Shown piece after piece: positions 7,971-10,644 of a stretch of DNA of 10,644 nucleotides. The stretch spans positions 1 through 10,644 of the forward strand of contig JAGQHH010000081.1 in the NCBI GenBank assembly GCA_020431945.1. The letters are read 5' to 3'. The notes under the pieces are model-generated. The model made no database searches. It saw only the letters and a list, made by a program, of their open reading frames with translations, and was not told the DNA's origin. The position numbers and the translations under genes are program-made. This DNA comes from Cyanobacteria bacterium HKST-UBA02. GTDB lineage: Bacteria > Cyanobacteriota > Vampirovibrionia > Obscuribacterales > Obscuribacteraceae. Position 1 is the first letter of the stretch; every line of letters begins with the position of its first letter.

Positions 7971-8342
7971 TCAGTTGCCGTAATACTGGACGTAATAACC
8001 GATTCTATGGCTCGAAACAATCGCTTCGGATTCGGCTCCGGTGTCGGTGGGACCTCCGGAATCAGATTCGGCGCCGGACTGAGCGATACCGCCCGAATCC
8101 GATTCGGCGCCCGAATCAGCCGGTCCGCCCGACTCGCTGCTGCCGGCGCCCCAGAGAACACCGCCTGAATCAGATTCGGCTCCGGAATTGCCTGGTCCAC
8201 CGGACTCGGACTCGCCGCCGCCGAACACGAAGCCGCCGGACTCCGACTCGGCAAGCGCCATGGGGGCCAGACCGATAACAAGGGTGGATGCGGCCATCAG
8301 GGCGACCAGGCGGGATCGATTTTTTGTGCTGACAGATTTCAT
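7971..8342 (-). CDS. Small secreted acidic Ser/Gly-rich repeat protein
   Basis: This 123-residue protein has a clear signal peptide (KSVSTKNRSR, then LVALMAASTLVIGLAPM) with likely cleavage MALA|ES after residue 31. The 92-residue mature chain is six 12-residue units starting ES[DE]SGG (one reads SSESGG) plus a seventh partial ESEA, ending in a Tyr-rich tail (RIGYYVQYYGN). Units alternate between a hydrophobic form (FVFGGG, VLWGAG, IAQSGA) and a proline form (PGNSGA, PADSGA, PTDTGA), giving three 24-residue repeats. There are about 15 acidic residues and no Lys or Cys. I know no matching family. Such composition suggests a disordered surface or secreted chain, possibly metal-binding, but that is inference. 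The start at 8342 has GGGAG 7 nt upstream; an in-frame ATG at 8396 would bury the signal peptide. It is divergent from the MshEN-like gene and converges on the TPR gene across a shared terminator. Confidence 0.75.
   Translation of the reverse strand: MKSVSTKNRSRLVALMAASTLVIGLAPMALAESESGGFVFGGGESESGGPGNSGAESDSGGVLWGAGSSESGGPADSGAESDSGGIAQSGAESDSGGPTDTGAESEAIVSSHRIGYYVQYYGN
8029..8249. repeat. 36-bp tandem repeats forming three 72-bp units inside the secreted-protein gene
   Basis: Six units of exactly 36 bp with no indels encode the 12-residue repeats. The conserved part is about 15 bp around GATTCGG (plus strand), coding for ES[DE]SGG on the minus strand; the other half of each unit has diverged. 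Alternate units resemble each other, so the array is best read as three 72-bp repeats. Confidence 0.85.
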
Positions 8343-8543
8343 GGCTTTTCTCCCTACTAATGGCATTTCAGCTCTGGCAAACTTAGATCCTACCAAAACA
8401 TTCGGACTTCGAGTACCTCTTCATAGCACGGGCGATAATTTTCGGATTGGTCCTCAACATGCTTGACATGTGCAATATTCGGGCATTTTCCTATATGGTC
8501 ATCCCTGGCAGGGTATGATCTAGCCAAGCTGGACTCCCGATCT
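8343..8543. other. Shared intergenic region between divergent genes
   Basis: This 201-bp gap must hold promoters for both flanking genes. A perfect TTGACA at 8463-8468 (plus) has no -10 at a proper distance; TATATG at 8492 would need a 23-bp spacer. TATGAT at 8514-8519 is a possible plus-strand -10 about 25 bp before the ATG at 8544, again without a -35. A small palindrome CCCTGGCAGGG lies at 8503-8513. Confidence 0.4.
8420..8428 (-). promoter_or_regulatory. Possible extended -10 promoter for the repeat-protein gene
   Basis: On the minus strand TGcTATGAA combines a TGn extension with a five-of-six -10 hexamer. It would start transcription near 8413 and give a leader of about 70 nt. No good -35 box is present, which extended -10 promoters can do without. 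Confidence 0.3.
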
Positions 8544-9725
8544 ATGACTCTTTCAGACACCAAGCGAATCAGACTGGGCATCTTGATGATTGATGCCGGC
8601 CTGATCACGCGTGACGAGCTCGAAGAATGTCTCCGTATGGCCCGGGAAACCGGTCTGCCGGTGGGTCGTATTCTCCTTCTCACCGGTAAGACCACCGAGT
8701 CGGTTCTGCAAGCAGCCGTCCAGGCCCAATCGCTTCTCAAGGATGGTCTCCTTGACTTGAAAACAGCCTATAAGGCCCTGCGCAAGGTAGCCAAGGAGGG
8801 TGTCATCCTGGATGACGCCCTGGGCAGCCTGGATGTGGCCATCGAGGACGTCAAGGTCAACAAGCTCGGCGAGCTTCTCATCGCTGCCAATTTCGTCTCC
8901 GAAGAGGAGCTGAAAGAAGCTCTCGACGGCAGCAGCAGCACCGGTCTTCCTTTCGGGCGCATGCTCGTGCTCAACGGTGTGCTCAGCGAGACACAGCTGG
9001 CAGCCACTCTCAATGCCCAGATTCTGGTGCGAGACAAGAAAATCACCAAAGAGCAAGCGGTGGAAGGGCTCAAACAGGCGCGTCGTCGCCAGATCGCTAT
9101 CGAAGTGCCCCTCATGGAGAAGGGCTTCTATACCGTCCAGACCCGGGAAGTGATCAGGCTCGGCGAGCTGCTCTCCCTGTCGGGACTGGTGAGCGAGTCC
9201 CAGATCCTCAACGCGGTGGAGACCGGTCTGGTCTCGCAAAAGCCTCTTGGTCAGGTCCTGGTGGAGCTCAATCTTGTAAGCGAGGAGACTCTCAAGATCG
9301 CTCTGCAACTCCAGGAGCTCGTGGAAAGCGGCACTCTTAAGCCCATGCAGGCGTCGCACGTGATGGTCAATGTCATGGAGACCGCCATATCGATACCGGA
9401 GGCGGTATCACTGCTCGAAAAGCAGATGGGCGGGAACACCCCTGATATCAACTTGAAAGACTTCCTCACATCCTCCAACGCCCTGAGCGATGACGACATC
9501 CAGAGCGCGTTCGAGATATCGGTAAACAACAATCAGATCCTCGGAAGAATGCTCCTCACCGCCGGCATTATCGACGAGGGCACCCTGCAGTCGGCGATGC
9601 GCCTGGTCTTCCTGGTGAAAAGCAATCTCCTCGACATGGACAAGGCGCATCAGGCCTTCGAGTACAGCCGGGACAAAGAGACCACCATCGACGAGGCTCT
9701 TCACGAGCTGAAGCTGATCAAGTAA
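8544..9725 (+). CDS. Protein of four tandem MshEN/T2SSE_N-like modules
   Basis: This 393-residue cytoplasmic protein has no signal peptide or membrane segment. It consists of four tandem modules starting near residues 10, 107, 205 and 303. Each begins with a pair of 24-residue motifs separated by exactly five residues, e.g. RLGILMIDAGLIT at 10 and PVGRILLLTG at 39, KLGELLIAANFVS at 107 and PFGRMLVLNG at 136. This is the layout of MshEN domains, which bind c-di-GMP at the N-terminus of type II secretion and type IV pilus ATPases. About 42 mostly helical residues complete each module. No GspE/PilB ATPase domain follows, so it may be a free-standing nucleotide sensor or adaptor; binding is inference. 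The fourth module is degenerate (NLK for RLG, final Gln replaced). I start at the ATG at 8544, where homology begins; there is no clear ribosome site. A TTG at 8463 would add 27 unrelated residues. It ends 6 bp from the convergent hydrolase gene. Confidence 0.8.
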   Translation: MTLSDTKRIRLGILMIDAGLITRDELEECLRMARETGLPVGRILLLTGKTTESVLQAAVQAQSLLKDGLLDLKTAYKALRKVAKEGVILDDALGSLDVAIEDVKVNKLGELLIAANFVSEEELKEALDGSSSTGLPFGRMLVLNGVLSETQLAATLNAQILVRDKKITKEQAVEGLKQARRRQIAIEVPLMEKGFYTVQTREVIRLGELLSLSGLVSESQILNAVETGLVSQKPLGQVLVELNLVSEETLKIALQLQELVESGTLKPMQASHVMVNVMETAISIPEAVSLLEKQMGGNTPDINLKDFLTSSNALSDDDIQSAFEISVNNNQILGRMLLTAGIIDEGTLQSAMRLVFLVKSNLLDMDKAHQAFEYSRDKETTIDEALHELKLIK

Positions 9726-9731
9726 AAGCGC

Positions 9732-10364
9732 TCAGCGTAAGAAGGGATTGTGCTTCTTCTCCGAGAAGATGTCGGTTTCCGGTCCGTGACCGGGAACCAC
9801 CCTGGTACTATCGTCCAGGGTGAGCAGTCTGTTATGGATCGACTTGATGATCGTATCGAAGTCGCCGCCCCAGAGATCGGTGCGTCCTATAGAACCGCTG
9901 AAAAGGGTATCCCCGGCAAAGACCACGCTGTCATCGTCCGCTACGGAGAAGCAGAGACTGCCCGGGGTATGACCGGGGGTGTGAAGAACCGAGGCGGTGA
10001 TCCCTCCGATCTTGACGCTCTCCTCGTCTTCGAGATAGTGGTCCACCGGCAGCGGATCATCGGCTTTGAAGCCGAACATCCCGCACTGCATGTGGAGATT
10101 GTCGTAGAGCCACTGATCTTCTTTGTGCAGACAGATACTGGCGCCGGTCTTCTCTTTCACGGCACGGCTGCCCAGAATATGGTCGAAATGAGCGTGGGTA
10201 TGAAGCAGATATTTGATGGTCAGACCCAGGCGCGAGGCAGCATCGACTATCTCCTGAGCGTCGCCGCCGGGATCGACGACGATGGCTTCGCCGGTCTCCT
10301 TGCAGCCCACTATGGAGCAGTTGCAGGACAGCGGCCCGACAGGAAATGTCTCGACAACAAGCAT
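9732..10364 (-). CDS. Metallo-beta-lactamase-fold hydrolase, glyoxalase II-like (YcbL type)
   Basis: This 210-residue cytoplasmic hydrolase is of the glyoxalase II-like branch of the metallo-beta-lactamase superfamily. All metal ligands are visible: THAHFDH (H57, H59, D61, H62), H132 in TPGHTPGS, D152 in FAGDTLF and H193 in PGHGPETD. The GRTDLWGGDFD segment and the C-terminal NPFLR are typical of the short YcbL-like members, which lack the C-terminal substrate domain of classical glyoxalase II. The likely reaction is thioester hydrolysis (S-lactoylglutathione or a related thiol ester), but superfamily members also act on other substrates, so the substrate is open. The ATG directly follows the TAG of prs (TAGATG), suggesting the two are co-transcribed and translationally coupled. 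The 3' end faces the MshEN-like gene with a 6-bp gap and no room for a separate terminator. Confidence 0.92.
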   Translation of the reverse strand: MLVVETFPVGPLSCNCSIVGCKETGEAIVVDPGGDAQEIVDAASRLGLTIKYLLHTHAHFDHILGSRAVKEKTGASICLHKEDQWLYDNLHMQCGMFGFKADDPLPVDHYLEDEESVKIGGITASVLHTPGHTPGSLCFSVADDDSVVFAGDTLFSGSIGRTDLWGGDFDTIIKSIHNRLLTLDDSTRVVPGHGPETDIFSEKKHNPFLR

Positions 10365-10644
10365 CTACTCGAACATCTCGCTTACCGAGCAATCATCGTG
10401 GATTCTGGCGATGGCTTCGCCCAGTAGCCTGGCCACGCTGAGTTGCACGATCTTGCCGGAGATGTTCCCTTTCTCGTGAGGGATGGAATTGGTGACGATG
10501 AGCTTTTCGATGGGAGACTTGTCGAGACGCTCATTGGCTGGTCCGGAAAGAACCGCATGGGTAGCGCAGGCGAACACCCGGCGGGCGCCTTCCGAGATCA
10601 AGAGCTCGGCGCCTTTGACCAGGGTGCCGGCGGTATCGACCATG
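10365..10644 (-). CDS. prs: Ribose-phosphate pyrophosphokinase (PRPP synthetase), C-terminal part
   Basis: About 93 codons of the C-terminus are present; the gene continues past the right edge, and the Met at the edge is internal. Prs converts ribose 5-phosphate and ATP to PRPP for nucleotide, His and Trp synthesis. The visible part begins in the ribose-phosphate binding loop MVDTAGTL, whose preceding Asp-Asp would lie outside the window. It continues with CATHAVLSGPANERL, IVTNSIP, LSVARLLGEAIARIH and the end SVSEMFE. These are standard class I Prs features, and the SVS-MF ending resembles cyanobacterial proteins as I remember them. The stop codon abuts the start of the downstream hydrolase. 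Nothing in the visible part looks broken. Confidence 0.95.
   Translation of the reverse strand, partial: MVDTAGTLVKGAELLISEGARRVFACATHAVLSGPANERLDKSPIEKLIVTNSIPHEKGNISGKIVQLSVARLLGEAIARIHDDCSVSEMFE

Noticed and set aside
8029..8249. Regular 36-bp period resembling a CRISPR array
   Set aside because: The period includes repeat and variable half together, the repeat core is only about 15 bp, the frame is coding with a signal peptide and ribosome site, and no cas gene is near.
8463..8543. TTG start extending the MshEN-like protein by 27 residues
   Set aside because: The TTG is part of a TTGACA hexamer, has no ribosome site, and the extra residues fit neither the module pattern nor a signal peptide.

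Overview
The window carries seven complete protein genes and two genes cut by its edges. There is no tRNA, rRNA, CRISPR array, insertion sequence or phage gene that I can see. GC content is moderately high and even, and codon use looks uniform, so nothing points to recent transfer. The organism is a bacterium. The C-terminal residues of the ribose-phosphate pyrophosphokinase (SVSEMF ending), several exported TPR proteins, and a protein made only of MshEN/T2SSE_N-type domains suggest a non-photosynthetic cyanobacterial relative (Vampirovibrionia/Melainabacteria, perhaps Obscuribacterales). That placement is inference from memory, not a search.

Layout, left to right. (1) Positions 1-168, minus strand: the N-terminus of an unrecognised gene running off the left edge, with a good sigma-70-type promoter just upstream. 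(2) 304-1701, minus: an exported TPR protein with about 11 repeats in two arrays. (3) 1831-5475, plus: the transcription-repair coupling factor Mfd. It is followed 24 bp later by (4) 5500-6924, an exported SurA/PrsA-like parvulin foldase, probably a lipoprotein, with a TTG start. (5) 7004-7882, plus: a second exported TPR protein with seven units. A strong hairpin at 7910-7936 with T-runs on both strands separates it from (6) 7971-8342, minus, a small secreted acidic Ser/Gly-rich protein. This protein is built of six 12-residue units arranged as three 24-residue higher-order repeats. (7) 8544-9725, plus, diverges from it: a 393-residue protein made of four tandem copies of a 97-98-residue module. 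Each copy shows the 24+5+24 spacing of MshEN c-di-GMP-binding domains. (8) 9732-10364, minus, converges on it: a glyoxalase-II-like metallo-beta-lactamase-fold hydrolase. Its start codon directly follows the stop codon of (9) the C-terminal part of prs at the right edge.

How the genes relate: Mfd (DNA repair at stalled RNA polymerase) and the foldase probably share a transcript, an arrangement also known from Firmicutes. The two TPR proteins, the foldase and the repeat protein are all predicted to be exported, so much of the window serves the cell envelope. The most unusual content is the divergent pair at 7971-9725: a secreted protein of perfectly periodic repeats opposite a probable multi-site nucleotide-binding protein without an ATPase. 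No complete new defence or mobile system is visible. Core annotations (Mfd, Prs, the hydrolase, the parvulin protein and the TPR proteins) are firm; functions of the repeat protein, the left-edge gene and the MshEN-like protein are not established.
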